Shown one piece after another: positions 26,702 to 35,034 of a stretch of 64,000 nt of DNA. Below the pieces are notes generated by a model that worked only from the letters and a program-made list of their open reading frames with translations, was not told the origin of the DNA and searched no databases. The position numbers and the translations under genes were made by a program. This stretch comes from RYN-230 sp036497945 (GTDB lineage Bacteria > Actinomycetota > Actinomycetes > Streptosporangiales > Streptosporangiaceae), in contig DASXIN010000080.1 of the NCBI GenBank assembly GCA_036497945.1, forward strand, positions 1 to 64,000. Reading direction: 5' to 3'. Each line of letters starts with the position of its first letter. The first letter of the stretch is position 1.

Positions 26702-27026
26702 ACCAGCGATGTTCTCACACGACGGCCGCCGCGCCGGGGCATCTGCCCAGGTGGCATCCTTGTGACACGCCGCCCGAGTTCCACCGATCCGCGTGGTCCG
26801 CGTGTCACCATCAGGGGCAGCCTGGCGCCGCGGCCACCCAACCAGTGACGGCTGCGGCCCGCTGCTGAGGAGGTCATGCAGCCGTGAGCCAGATCGCTGA
26901 ACGAACCCTCGTGGCCTGGTGCCGCCGCGGGTCGGCATCCCGCCAGTTCACCGCGGCTGGCCCGGCGGGCCGGAGTCGGCCGGACGCGTCCTGTGACGGC
27001 GGGTGGGAACGACGTACGCTCAGATC
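26702..27026. other. Intergenic region between hemE and DUF3000 gene
   Basis: The 325-bp divergent gap holds two 7-bp inverted copies of GTGACAC about 40 bp apart (near 26761 and 26803), a near-perfect Shine-Dalgarno GAGGAGG at 26867-26873, and a candidate 48-codon ORF listed separately. No hairpin with a T-run was seen. Confidence 0.4.
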
Positions 27027-27030
27027 ATGA
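26884..27030 (+). CDS. Possible 48-residue leader-type protein upstream of the DUF3000 gene
   Basis: The frame opens with GTG 26884, 10 nt after a perfect GAGGAGG. It runs 48 codons and ends in a TGA that overlaps the ATG of the next gene as ATGA. The product (VSQIAERTLVAWCRR to WERRTLRS) is Arg-rich with two cysteines and resembles no family. For it: ribosome site and coupling. Against it: the next gene has its own leaderless-type -10 box, and GC-rich DNA often leaves short frames open. It could act as a translated upstream ORF. Confidence 0.35.
   Translation: MSQIAERTLVAWCRRGSASRQFTAAGPAGRSRPDASCDGGWERRTLRS
27015..27020 (+). promoter_or_regulatory. Candidate -10 box for the DUF3000 gene (leaderless)
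   Basis: TACGCT lies 6 bp before ATG 27027. Confidence 0.45.
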
Positions 27031-27698
27031 CGCGCGCTGAGGCAGTGCAGCCGGGGGACACGGCGGCTGGGTTCGGTGCCCTGGTGGCCGAACTCCACGA
27101 GCAGCGCGATCAGGTGACCGCGTTGCGCCCGGAACTGAGCTTCGAGGACGTCCCGGCGCCGCGCACGCTGGCCCCGTACGCCACGGCGGTGGCCGCCACC
27201 GTGCTGGACGGCGAGGACGACATCGCCAGCGGCCGGCTCGTGCTGCTCTACGACCCGGCGGGCCAGGACGGCTGGGGTGGCCCGCTGCGGATCATCGTGT
27301 ACATCCGGGCCGACCTCGACCCGGAGATCGCCGCCGACCCGCTGATCGGCCAGGTCGGCTGGGACTGGCTGACCGAGGCGCTGGATCACCGGACGGCCGG
27401 CTACGGGCAGCCGAGTGGCACGGTGACCCGGGTGGTCACCGAGGGTTTCGGGGCGAAAGAGAGCGAGCCCGCCGTCACCGGTTTCGAGCTGCGCGCCTCG
27501 TGGTCGCCGGCTGGTCTCGATGACCCTTCGGATGCGGACCGCCCGGACGAGCCCGCTGCTATCGGCGGGCCGGGCACGCTGGACGGGCATCTCGCCGCGT
27601 GGTGCGACGCGCTGTGCTCGGCGGCCGGGCTGCCCCCGCTAGCCCCGGGCGTGACCGCGCTCCGCAAGCCGGCCTCGACCACCCGGCGGCGGCGGTGA
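27027..27698 (+). CDS. DUF3000 family protein
   Basis: A 223-residue soluble protein of the actinobacteria-restricted DUF3000 family. Recognisable parts are LRPELSFEDVPAPRTLAPYATAVAA-type N-terminus, GRLVLLYDPAGQDGWGGPLRIIVYIRADLDPEIAADP in the middle, GWDWLTEALD and SGTVTRVVTEGFG. The C-terminal part is acidic and variable, ending in a basic tail. Its function is not established. It is coupled to RNase D by a GTGA overlap at 27695-27698. The same DUF3000-RNase D order beside hemE recurs in many actinobacteria, to my knowledge. Confidence 0.88.
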   Translation: MTRAEAVQPGDTAAGFGALVAELHEQRDQVTALRPELSFEDVPAPRTLAPYATAVAATVLDGEDDIASGRLVLLYDPAGQDGWGGPLRIIVYIRADLDPEIAADPLIGQVGWDWLTEALDHRTAGYGQPSGTVTRVVTEGFGAKESEPAVTGFELRASWSPAGLDDPSDADRPDEPAAIGGPGTLDGHLAAWCDALCSAAGLPPLAPGVTALRKPASTTRRRR

Positions 27699-28963
27699 CC
27701 GGGCCGGGCCAGCTGCCTGCGCAGGAACCCGACGAGCCAGGCCCGCCGCCCGCGGTGCCCTTGCTGGAGCCGCGGGATGGGCTGCCGCCGCTGGTCGAGA
27801 CCGCGGCCGCGCTGGACGAGGCGGTCCGCGCGCTGGGCGCCGGGCAGGGCCCGGTGGCGGTGGACGCGGAACGCGCCTCCGGCTTCCGGTACGGGCACCG
27901 GGCGTTCCTGGTCCAGCTCCGCCGCGAGGGCGCCGGCACCGTGCTGATCGACCCGGTGGCCTGCCCCGACCTGTCCGCGCTGGACATGGCGCTGGCCGAC
28001 ACCGAGGCGGTGCTGCACGCCGCGTCGCAGGACCTGCCCTGCCTGGCCGATCTCGGTTACCGGCCGAAGCGGCTGTTCGACACCGAACTGGCCGGGCGGC
28101 TGCTCGGCTACCCGCGGGTCGGCCTGGGCCCGCTGGTGGAGATCGTGCTCGGGCTGGCCCTGGAGAAGGGGCATGCCGCGGCGGACTGGTCGACCCGGCC
28201 GCTGCCCGAGGACTGGCTGCGTTACGCCGCGCTCGACGTCGAGGTCCTGGTTGACCTGCGCGACGCGCTGGCCGCCCAGCTCGAGGCCGAGGGCAAGGAC
28301 GAATGGGCGCAGCAGGAGTTCACCGCCGTGCTCAACGCCGGCCCGCCGCCGCCGCGGCCCGACCCGTGGCGGCGCACCTCCGGCATCCACCGGGTGCGCA
28401 CCCGGCGCGGCCTGGCCATCGTCCGTGAGCTGTGGCTGGAACGAGACCGGATCGCGCGGCGCCGCGACCTGTCCCCGGGCCGGGTGCTGCCCGACTCGGC
28501 CATCGTCGAGGCGGCCCGGGCCGCGCCCACGTCGGTGGCGGAGCTGATCGCGGTGTCCGGGTTCCGTGGCCGGGGCGCCAAGCGGCATGCCGGCGAGTGG
28601 TTCGCCGCCATCCGCCGGGCCAACCAGGAAACCGACCAGGAGCTGCCCCGGCCGGCCGGGCAGGCCTCGGACGGGCCGCCGCCCGCGCACCGCTGGCACG
28701 AGCGGGACCCGGAGGCGGCCAAGCGGCTGGCCGCGGTGCGCACCGTGGTCGCGGCGCTGGCCGACGAGCACATACTGCCCGCCGAGAACCTGGTCCAGCC
28801 GGACGCGGTGCGCCGGCTGGCCTGGCAGCCACCCGAGCCGGTCAGCGCCGAGCGGGTCGCCGCCGACCTGTTCGGCTACGGCGCGCGCCGCTGGCAGGTG
28901 GACCTGGTCTCGGTCCCGATCGCCGGCGCCCTGCTCCGGCTGGCCGAAAAAGACGACGAGTAA
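27695..28963 (+). CDS. rnd: Ribonuclease D
   Basis: This 422-residue 3'-5' exoribonuclease of the DEDD family matures the 3' ends of tRNA and other small RNAs. The Exo I motif is VAVDAERASGFRYGHRAF (acidic D57 and E59). Exo II lies in LHAASQDLPCLADLGY, and Exo III in WLRYAALDVEVLVDLRD. An HRDC domain follows around residues 225-300 (ALWLERDRIARRRDLSPGRVLPDSAIVEAA-like, here LWLERDRIARRRD). The extra C-terminal ~100 residues are typical of actinobacterial RNase D. Start GTG 27695 overlaps the preceding stop. Confidence 0.93.
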   Translation: MTGPGQLPAQEPDEPGPPPAVPLLEPRDGLPPLVETAAALDEAVRALGAGQGPVAVDAERASGFRYGHRAFLVQLRREGAGTVLIDPVACPDLSALDMALADTEAVLHAASQDLPCLADLGYRPKRLFDTELAGRLLGYPRVGLGPLVEIVLGLALEKGHAAADWSTRPLPEDWLRYAALDVEVLVDLRDALAAQLEAEGKDEWAQQEFTAVLNAGPPPPRPDPWRRTSGIHRVRTRRGLAIVRELWLERDRIARRRDLSPGRVLPDSAIVEAARAAPTSVAELIAVSGFRGRGAKRHAGEWFAAIRRANQETDQELPRPAGQASDGPPPAHRWHERDPEAAKRLAAVRTVVAALADEHILPAENLVQPDAVRRLAWQPPEPVSAERVAADLFGYGARRWQVDLVSVPIAGALLRLAEKDDE

Positions 28964-28988
28964 CCCAGCCAGCCCGCCCGGAGGGACC

Positions 28989-29492
28989 ATGCCGCAGCCC
29001 AGACCAGGCGACGAGATCGCCGCGCTGCTGGCCGCGCTGAACGGGCAGCGGGATCATGTGCTCGGCTGCCTGGAGGGGCTGCCTGACGAGGCGCTGCGGC
29101 GGGCGGTGCTGCCGTCCGGCTGGACCTGCCTGGGGCTGGTACGGCACCTGGCCCTGGACGTCGAGCGGTTCTGGTTCCGCGCGGTGGTGGCCGGTGAGCA
29201 GGTCGACCTGGAAACGGGGGCCGACGCTTGGCAGGTGGCCCCCGAGGTGCCGGCTGAGGCCATCTTCGGGCTGTACCGGCAGGAGACGGACCTGGCGAAC
29301 GACATCATCGCGGCGCGGGCACCGGACGCCGAGCCCGCCTGGTGGCCGGCCGAGATCTTTCCCGGGCTAGCCCCCCGCCCGCTGCGGGACACGGTGCTGC
29401 ACGTGCTGACCGAGACCGCCTGCCACGCCGGGCACCTCGACGCGGTGCGTGAGCTCATCGACGGCCGGACCTGGCTGGTCCTGACCGACTAG
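28989..29492 (+). CDS. DinB/DUF664 family protein
   Basis: This 167-residue four-helix-bundle protein is of the DinB-like metal-dependent family (DUF664 group). The three metal-ligand type histidines fit LVRHLALDVERFW near residue 55 and TETACHAGHLDAVRELID near residues 140-155. The start ATG 28989 follows GGAGGGACC, 25 bp after RNase D, so it may share its transcript. Such proteins are putative thiol-dependent S-transferases, and actinobacterial ones may use mycothiol. The substrate is unknown. Confidence 0.85.
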   Translation: MPQPRPGDEIAALLAALNGQRDHVLGCLEGLPDEALRRAVLPSGWTCLGLVRHLALDVERFWFRAVVAGEQVDLETGADAWQVAPEVPAEAIFGLYRQETDLANDIIAARAPDAEPAWWPAEIFPGLAPRPLRDTVLHVLTETACHAGHLDAVRELIDGRTWLVLTD

Positions 29493-29545
29493 CCAGCCCC
29501 AGAGTGCCGAACCCACGACGCCTTCACCAACTGGTAGCGGGGACG

Positions 29546-29585
29546 GCCGGAAGCCCGGCGGGCACCGCCTGCCGGGGCTTCCGGC
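29546..29585 (+). terminator. Long hairpin after the DinB gene
   Basis: A perfect 11-bp lower stem (GCCGGAAGCCC with GGGCTTCCGGC) continues upward with one mismatch and one bulge to a tight loop near 29564. It begins 53 bp after the stop at 29492 and precedes the promoter of the alkyltransferase gene (TACTGT at about 29614). No T-run. Confidence 0.6.
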
Positions 29586-29665
29586 TGCCCGCTGAACTGT
29601 CGGTGCCATGGCGTACTGTCGGGCAGGCAAGGCCGCGTCGGCCGGACGGAAAGGCGGTAGCTGAC

Positions 29666-30274
29666 ATGCCCGGAGTTGCTGCGCCCAGCCCGCGGCGGGA
29701 CCGGCGGCTCGGCAGCGAGCTGACCTGGGCCACGCTGAGCTCACCGGTCGGGCCGCTGGCGGTGGGCTGCACCGACGCCGGGGTGGCCCAGGTGCGCTTC
29801 CGGACCTCCCCCCGGGACCGGCTGCGGGCCGGGCTGCCCGCGCAGCCCGCCGCGGATGGCGGCGCCCAGGTCCCGGACGAGATGCTCGCCGCGGCCCGGG
29901 ACCAGCTGGCCGAGTACTTCGCCGGGCAGCGCACCGAGTTTGACCTGCCGATCGACTGGACCGGCACGTCACCGGCCCAGCGCCAGGTGCTGGACGTGCT
30001 GTTCCGCACGGTCGGCCATGGCGACACGGTCGCCTACGGGGAACTGGCGCAGCGCGCGGTGGCCGGGCCGGACGGGGTCTCGCTGCCCGCCCGGGCCATC
30101 GGCGGGATCATGGGCTCGAACCCGATCCCGGTGATCGTGCCGTGCCACCGGGTGGTGGCGGGCAACGGGCTCGGCGGGTACAGCGGCGGCACCGGCATCG
30201 AGGTCAAGCGGTGGCTGCTCATCTTCGAGGGAGCGCTGCCCGCCACGCTGGACTGGACCGCGGCCGGGATCTGA
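29666..30274 (+). CDS. ogt: Methylated-DNA-protein cysteine S-methyltransferase
   Basis: This 202-residue DNA-repair protein transfers alkyl groups from O6-alkylguanine to its own cysteine. The active site is PVIVPCHRVVAGNGLGGYSGG with acceptor Cys160. AIGGIMGSNP before it and TSPAQRQVLDVLFRTVGHGDTVAYGELA form the DNA-binding helix-turn-helix region. The N-terminal RNase-H-like domain begins LTWATLSSPVGPLAVG. The start ATG 29666 is preceded by a GGAAAGG stretch. In most enzymes the sequence between Arg finger and PCHR is shorter; here AVAGPDGVSLPARAIGG inserts a few residues. It converges on the Nudix gene. Confidence 0.93.
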   Translation: MPGVAAPSPRRDRRLGSELTWATLSSPVGPLAVGCTDAGVAQVRFRTSPRDRLRAGLPAQPAADGGAQVPDEMLAAARDQLAEYFAGQRTEFDLPIDWTGTSPAQRQVLDVLFRTVGHGDTVAYGELAQRAVAGPDGVSLPARAIGGIMGSNPIPVIVPCHRVVAGNGLGGYSGGTGIEVKRWLLIFEGALPATLDWTAAGI

Positions 30275-30311
30275 CCGGCCCGGCGGGCCCGGCCCCAGCT
30301 ACCAGCCTGGT

Positions 30312-31232
30312 CTAGCGAATCGCGGCGTAGTGCCGCTCCGCGCAGGCCAGCGCGTTCCAGCCGATGTGCAGTACCCAGAACCCGCCGGGCGGCAGCGGAC
30401 GGCCGTCCGGCGGCTTGGCGCCGAGCACGGCGCAGGCTTCCTCCAGGATCAGCGGCAGGTTCTCCCGGTGCCCGCAGATCACCGCGGGCAGCGCACCAGC
30501 CAGGATCTCATCGGTCCGCCGCCGCGCGTCGCTGCCGGAACCGGCCCCGACGGTGAACGCCTGGTCCGCCTGCACGGACATGGCCGCCTCGATGGCGTAC
30601 GGCCGGACCGTGGCCACGCACCGCTCGGCGGCCGAGCTGAACACCTTGGCCTGGGCGTAGCAGCGGACCAGCTGGGCCAGCAGCGCGGCCTGCCCGCGGC
30701 CCGCCGCGTCCAGCGGCCGGGCCAGGTCGTCGGGGTGGCCGCCCGCCCGCCACTCCGCCTTGCTGCCGGCCGAGGCGTGCCGGACCAGGATGAGCGGGAC
30801 GGTGTCCGGCGGCCCGGCCGCGAACTCGTCCAGCACCGCGGCGTCGTGCGGGTAGCTCAGCCGCACCCGGGCGGCCGGCACGTCCAGCCAGTCCAGCTGG
30901 TCCACCTCGGCGTTCGGGGTGAACCCGGGCTGCGGCCCGTCGGCCGCCTTGGCCGTCCAGTAGTCCACCACCTTGGGCCGGCCCCGCACCGTGTAGTGCG
31001 TGGACGGCAGCCGCCGGCCGAGGATCACCCGGATCCCGGTCTCCTCGGCCAGCTCGCGGACCGCGGTCAGCAGGACATGCTCACCCGGCTCAGTCTTGCC
31101 CTTGGGCAGGCTCCAGTCGTCGTATTTCGGCCGGTGCACCAGGGCCACCTGCGGGCCAGCCGGGCCGGGCCGCCAGAGCACCGCGCCGGCCGCCCTGATC
31201 GCGCCTCCGCCAGCCCCCCCGTCGGCCAGCAT
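30312..31232 (-). CDS. mutT1: Nudix hydrolase fused to a histidine phosphatase domain (MutT1-like)
   Basis: A 306-residue two-domain enzyme. The Nudix box spans residues 45-67 (GKTEPGEHVLLTAVRELAEE then TGI), preceded by VHRPKYDDWSLPK. The C-terminal half is a phosphoglycerate-mutase/SixA-type phosphatase with the RHG-like LILVRHASAGSK near residue 146 and ICGHRENLPLIL near 265. Mycobacterial MutT1 has this layout and cleaves 8-oxo-GTP and dinucleoside polyphosphates. The ATG at 31232 overlaps the ppk stop by one base (TGATG), so the pair is translationally coupled, as ppk and mutT1 are in mycobacteria. Confidence 0.9.
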   Translation of the reverse strand: MLADGGAGGGAIRAAGAVLWRPGPAGPQVALVHRPKYDDWSLPKGKTEPGEHVLLTAVRELAEETGIRVILGRRLPSTHYTVRGRPKVVDYWTAKAADGPQPGFTPNAEVDQLDWLDVPAARVRLSYPHDAAVLDEFAAGPPDTVPLILVRHASAGSKAEWRAGGHPDDLARPLDAAGRGQAALLAQLVRCYAQAKVFSSAAERCVATVRPYAIEAAMSVQADQAFTVGAGSGSDARRRTDEILAGALPAVICGHRENLPLILEEACAVLGAKPPDGRPLPPGGFWVLHIGWNALACAERHYAAIR

Positions 31233-33376
31233 CAGCTATCGGCGAGGTGACCGCGCCGCTCCAGCAGATACGACTGCAGGTCCCGCAATGGCTTGCCCTC
31301 CGCATCCAGGTGGTGCCTGGTCCACGTGCCGTCGCCCGCCAGCCACCAGGAGCTGGTGGACTCGTTCATGGCCATGTCGATCAGCGACCGCAGCTCTCTC
31401 TTGTGCTCGGGCACCTTCACCAGGCAGAGCAGCTCCACCCGGCGATCCAGGTTGCGGTGCATCAGGTCGGCGCTGCCGATCCAGACCTCAGTATCGTCAG
31501 GCCCGCCCGCGCCGAAGACGTAAATCCGGGAATGTTCCAGGAACCGGCCGAGGATGCTGCGCACCCGGATCGTCTCGGACACCCCCGGCAGCCCGGGGCG
31601 CAGCGCGCAGATGCCGCGGACCCACACATCGATCGGCACCCCGGCCTGGGACGCCCGGTACAGCGCGTCCACCACCGCCTCGTCGACGATCGCGTTGCAC
31701 TTGAGCTGGATCCGGGCCGGGCTGCCCGCCCGCTGCAGCGCGGTCTGCTGCTCGATCCGGTCCAGCAGGCCGGGCCGGAGCGCCTGCGGGGCGACCAGGA
31801 AGCGGCGGTAGTCGTCCTTCCGGCTGTACGCGGTCAGGTAGTTGAACAGGTCGGTCGATTCACCGCCGACCGTCGGGTCGGAGGTGAGCAGGCCGTAGTC
31901 CTCATACAGCCGGGCGGTGGACGGGTTGTAGTTCCCGGTCCCGATGTGGCAGTACCGGCGCAGCGACCCGTCCGGCTCCTCGCGCACCACCAGGACCATC
32001 TTGCAGTGCGTCTTCAGGCCAGGCACGCCATACACCACGTGGCAGCCCGCTTCCTCCAGCTTGCGGGCCCAGATGATGTTGGCCCGCTCGTCGAACCGCG
32101 CCTTCAGCTCGACCACCACCACGACCTGCTTGCCCGCCTCGGCCGCGTCGATCAGCGCGTCCACGATCGACGAGGAGTCGCTGGTCCGGTACAGCGTCTG
32201 CTTGATGGCCAGCACCCGCGGATCGGCGGCCGCCTCCACGGTCAGCCGCTCCACCGTCGCGGTGAACGAGTCGTACGGGTGGTGCACCAGCACGTCGCCG
32301 CGGTCCAGCGTGGTGAACACGTCGCTGTCCTGCGGCAGCGCCGACTCCCGCGGCACGAACGGCGGGTACTTGAACCGCCGGATGTTCAGGTCGGCGATCG
32401 CGTTCAGCCCGGTCAGGTCGAGCGGGCCAGGCAGGTGGTACACCGCGCGCCGGTCCACGCCCAGCTCGGTGACGAGCCGCTCCAGGATGTCGGCCGAGAT
32501 CGTCTCCTCGACCTCCAGCCGCACCGCGGGCTCGAAGCGGCGGCGCAGCAGTTCCCGCTCCATGGACTGCATGAGGTCTTCGGTGACGTCCTCGTCGATC
32601 TCCAGCTCCCGGTTCCTGGTCACCCGGAAGATGTGGTGCTCCAGGATGTCCAGGCCGACGAACAGCTCGGGCAGGTGGGCGGCGATCACGTCTTCCAGCG
32701 GGACGTACCGGTACCGGCCCACGCTGAGGAACCGGGGCAGCAGCGGCGGCACCTTGACCCGGGCGAACATGGTCGCGCCGGTCTCCGGTTCGGCGATCAT
32801 GACCGCCAGGCTGAGCGACAGGCCGGAAATGTACGGGAACGGGTGGGCCGGGTCGACGACCAGCGGGGTGAGCACCGGGTAGATCCGGTCCCGGAACAGC
32901 TGCTGCAGGTCGCGCTGCTCTTCCTCAGACAGTTCTTTCCAGCGCAGGATCTCGATGCCCTCGTTGGCCAGCAGCGGGCGGATCGTGTTGTTGAAGTACT
33001 CGGCGTGCCGCAGGCTCAGTTCCCGCGCTGTGACCAGGGTGTTCTCCAGCACCTGGTCCGGCGGGATCTCGGTGGTGACCCCCTCCACCGGCAGCCCTGT
33101 GGCCATCCGGCGCATCCGGCCGGCCACCCGGACCATGAAGAACTCGTCCAGGTTGCTGGCAAAGATGGCCATGAACCGGACCCGCTCCAGCAGCGGCACA
33201 TTCTCGTCCTCGGCCAGTTCCAGCACCCGCTGGTTAAACCGGAGCCAGCTTCCCTCACGCTCGATGTACCGGTCGGGCGGCAGATCGTCGGCTGGACCAG
33301 CCCCCGTGCTTTCCGGCGCGGTGCCCGCGCTCATCTCCCCTTCGCCCTGCTGAATGCTCAATTCGCCCAAACTCAT
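31232..33376 (-). CDS. ppk1: Polyphosphate kinase Ppk1
   Basis: A 714-residue cytosolic or membrane-associated enzyme that makes inorganic polyphosphate from ATP. The N-terminal domain contains YIEREGSWLRFNQRVLELA and FMAIFASNLDEFFMVRVAG. The catalytic domain has LKTHCKMVLVVRE with the phospho-acceptor H457, RRYCHIGTGNYNPSTARLYEDYG and IVDEAVVDALYRAS. The length is normal. ATG 33376 (MSLGELSIQQ) is used; an internal ATG at 33334 (MSAGTAPES) is also possible. It is coupled to the Nudix gene. The 264-bp upstream leader holds overlapping hairpins and is AT-richer than its surroundings. Confidence 0.95.
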   Translation of the reverse strand: MSLGELSIQQGEGEMSAGTAPESTGAGPADDLPPDRYIEREGSWLRFNQRVLELAEDENVPLLERVRFMAIFASNLDEFFMVRVAGRMRRMATGLPVEGVTTEIPPDQVLENTLVTARELSLRHAEYFNNTIRPLLANEGIEILRWKELSEEEQRDLQQLFRDRIYPVLTPLVVDPAHPFPYISGLSLSLAVMIAEPETGATMFARVKVPPLLPRFLSVGRYRYVPLEDVIAAHLPELFVGLDILEHHIFRVTRNRELEIDEDVTEDLMQSMERELLRRRFEPAVRLEVEETISADILERLVTELGVDRRAVYHLPGPLDLTGLNAIADLNIRRFKYPPFVPRESALPQDSDVFTTLDRGDVLVHHPYDSFTATVERLTVEAAADPRVLAIKQTLYRTSDSSSIVDALIDAAEAGKQVVVVVELKARFDERANIIWARKLEEAGCHVVYGVPGLKTHCKMVLVVREEPDGSLRRYCHIGTGNYNPSTARLYEDYGLLTSDPTVGGESTDLFNYLTAYSRKDDYRRFLVAPQALRPGLLDRIEQQTALQRAGSPARIQLKCNAIVDEAVVDALYRASQAGVPIDVWVRGICALRPGLPGVSETIRVRSILGRFLEHSRIYVFGAGGPDDTEVWIGSADLMHRNLDRRVELLCLVKVPEHKRELRSLIDMAMNESTSSWWLAGDGTWTRHHLDAEGKPLRDLQSYLLERRGHLADS

Positions 33377-33410
33377 GCCGTCATTGTCCCCAGTGTCCGG
33401 CCGGCCAAGA

Positions 33411-33434
33411 CACCCTGGCGGGGTGTTTTCACCC
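33411..33434 (-). promoter_or_regulatory. Mutually exclusive hairpins in the ppk leader
   Basis: Three 5-bp blocks alternate: CACCC (33411-33415), GGGTG (33421-33425) and CACCC (33430-33434). The middle block can pair with either neighbour, so the ppk mRNA leader has two competing small hairpins 35-60 nt upstream of the start. The remaining leader (33435-33639) shows no gene. Confidence 0.3.
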
Positions 33435-33639
33435 TCGCTGGTGGCCGTATTTGTCCAGTTCAGCACCGCGTGATTGATTCGCAGAGCGGTACGAATCGCG
33501 AACTCGCCGAGAAAACGCGGCGGTGCCGGGAGGACGCCCAGCTCAAGTCCGCCCAGCGCCAGCCCCGTCAGGCCGTGCAAGGCCGACGGGATCAGCGTGC
33601 GCAAACTGGTGGCGCTCAGCCCGCGGAGCGCTGGCCGGG

Positions 33640-35034
33640 TTAGCCGGCGGGCGGGCGGCACAGCGCCTCGATGGCGACCCGGTCGCCGATCTTGACCCGC
33701 TCTCCCCGCCCCAGGGAGCTGGCCAGTTCGGCCTCGGCCTGTTCCACCCGGAGCCAGTCGGCATAGCTGACCGGCCGCACCCCGCGCTGCGCCAGCTGCG
33801 CAACGAATTCATCCCGGGACTGCCGCCGGGCCGGCCCGCCGCCGCCGGTGGCCAGGTCGGCCAGCAGCGACCGGACGGTGCCGGCCGCATCGGACTTGTT
33901 CGTGCCGACCACCCCGGTCGGGCCGCGCTTGAGCCACCCGGCGACATACTCCCCGGGCAGCGGCGCGCCGCGGCGGCCGAGGACCCGGCCGTCGGCGTTG
34001 GGCACCGTGTAGCTGCGCTCGTCGAACGGCACCCCGGGCAGCGGCACGCTCTGGTAGCCCACGCTGCGGAACACCATCTGCGCGCCAATCGTCTCGAACT
34101 CACCGGTCCCGGTGAATTTGCCCTGCTCATCGAGCCGGGTGCGCTCGACAGTCAGCCCGGACAGGCGTTCGGTGCCGTCGATCTCCACCGGGCGCAGCCA
34201 GAACCGGACGGTCAGCCTGCGCTCGGCGCCGGCCGGTTCGCGCGCGGCCCAGTCCTGGATCACGGCCAGGTTGCCGCGCACCCGGCGGTCACTCTCCGCG
34301 AGTTGCGCGCTCTGCCCGGTCGGGTCGAACCGGTCCAGGTCCAGCTCGTCGGGGTGGATCACGATGTCCACTCCGGACAGCTCGCCCAGCTCGCGCAGTT
34401 CCTTGGTGGTGAACTTGGCCTGCGCTGGGCCGCGGCGGCCGATCATGTGCACCTCGCGGACCTTGCTGGCCATCAGCGCCTCGAGCACCGACTGCGGGAT
34501 GTCGGTGCGGCGCAGCTCGGCCGGGTCCCTGACCAGGATGCGGGCCACGTCCACGGCCACGTTGCCCACCCCGACCACGGCCACCGACTCGGCGTCCAGG
34601 GTGAACGCGCCCGCGTCGGAGTCCGGGTGGCCGCAGTACCAGTTCACGAAGTCGGTGGCCGCGTAGCTGCCGGGCAGGTCCTCGCCGGGAATGCCCATCC
34701 GGCGGTCGCGCATCGCGCCGGTCGCGTAGACCACCGCGTCGTAGCTGGCCAGCAGGTCCTCCCGGGTGACGTCGTCGCCCAGGTGCACCCCGCCGAGGAA
34801 GCGCACCGAGGAGTCCTCCAGCACGTTGCGCAGGTAGTCGGCGATGGACCTGATCGACGGGTGGTCCGGGGCCACCCCGTAGCGGACCAGGCCATACGGG
34901 GTGGGCAGCCGGTCCAGCACGTCGACCTGCACGGTGGCGGGCGGGTCCAGCTTGGCCGCCTGCTTGATCAGCGCCTCGGCGGTGTAGATACCGGCCGGGC
35001 CGGAACCGACGACGGCCACCTGAAGTGTGGTCAC
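33640..35034 (-). CDS. fprA: NADPH-ferredoxin reductase FprA
   Basis: This 464-residue adrenodoxin-reductase-type flavoprotein moves electrons between NADPH and ferredoxins serving P450s and other iron-sulfur enzymes. FAD binding is VAVVGSGPAGIYTAEAL (7-23) and DVLDRLPTPYGLVRYGVAPDH. The NADPH motif is VAVVGVGNVAVDVARIL near residue 155. MIGRRGPAQAKFTTKELREL and the C-terminal GWLKRGPTGVVGTNK are characteristic of this family. The start GTG 35034 overlaps the dxs stop in GTGA, placing it directly downstream of dxs. Ferredoxin is needed by IspG/IspH-type steps, which may explain the pairing. Confidence 0.96.
   Translation of the reverse strand: MTTLQVAVVGSGPAGIYTAEALIKQAAKLDPPATVQVDVLDRLPTPYGLVRYGVAPDHPSIRSIADYLRNVLEDSSVRFLGGVHLGDDVTREDLLASYDAVVYATGAMRDRRMGIPGEDLPGSYAATDFVNWYCGHPDSDAGAFTLDAESVAVVGVGNVAVDVARILVRDPAELRRTDIPQSVLEALMASKVREVHMIGRRGPAQAKFTTKELRELGELSGVDIVIHPDELDLDRFDPTGQSAQLAESDRRVRGNLAVIQDWAAREPAGAERRLTVRFWLRPVEIDGTERLSGLTVERTRLDEQGKFTGTGEFETIGAQMVFRSVGYQSVPLPGVPFDERSYTVPNADGRVLGRRGAPLPGEYVAGWLKRGPTGVVGTNKSDAAGTVRSLLADLATGGGGPARRQSRDEFVAQLAQRGVRPVSYADWLRVEQAEAELASSLGRGERVKIGDRVAIEALCRPPAG

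Noticed and set aside
30277..30289. GGCCC-GGC-GGGCC hairpin between convergent ogt and Nudix genes as a terminator.
   Set aside because: Only 5 bp of stem and no T-run; too weak to call in DNA this GC-rich.
33411..33430. ACACCC-GGGTGT hairpin followed by TTTC as a plus-strand terminator.
   Set aside because: No plus-strand gene ends nearby; it is better viewed as part of the ppk leader.
31247..33643. A nearly 800-codon plus-strand frame opposite ppk.
   Set aside because: Antisense shadow of polyphosphate kinase with low-complexity product.
33377..33661. In-frame extension of ppk upstream by about 95 codons.
   Set aside because: The extra residues match no part of Ppk1, overlap the fprA end, and lie in AT-richer leader-like sequence.
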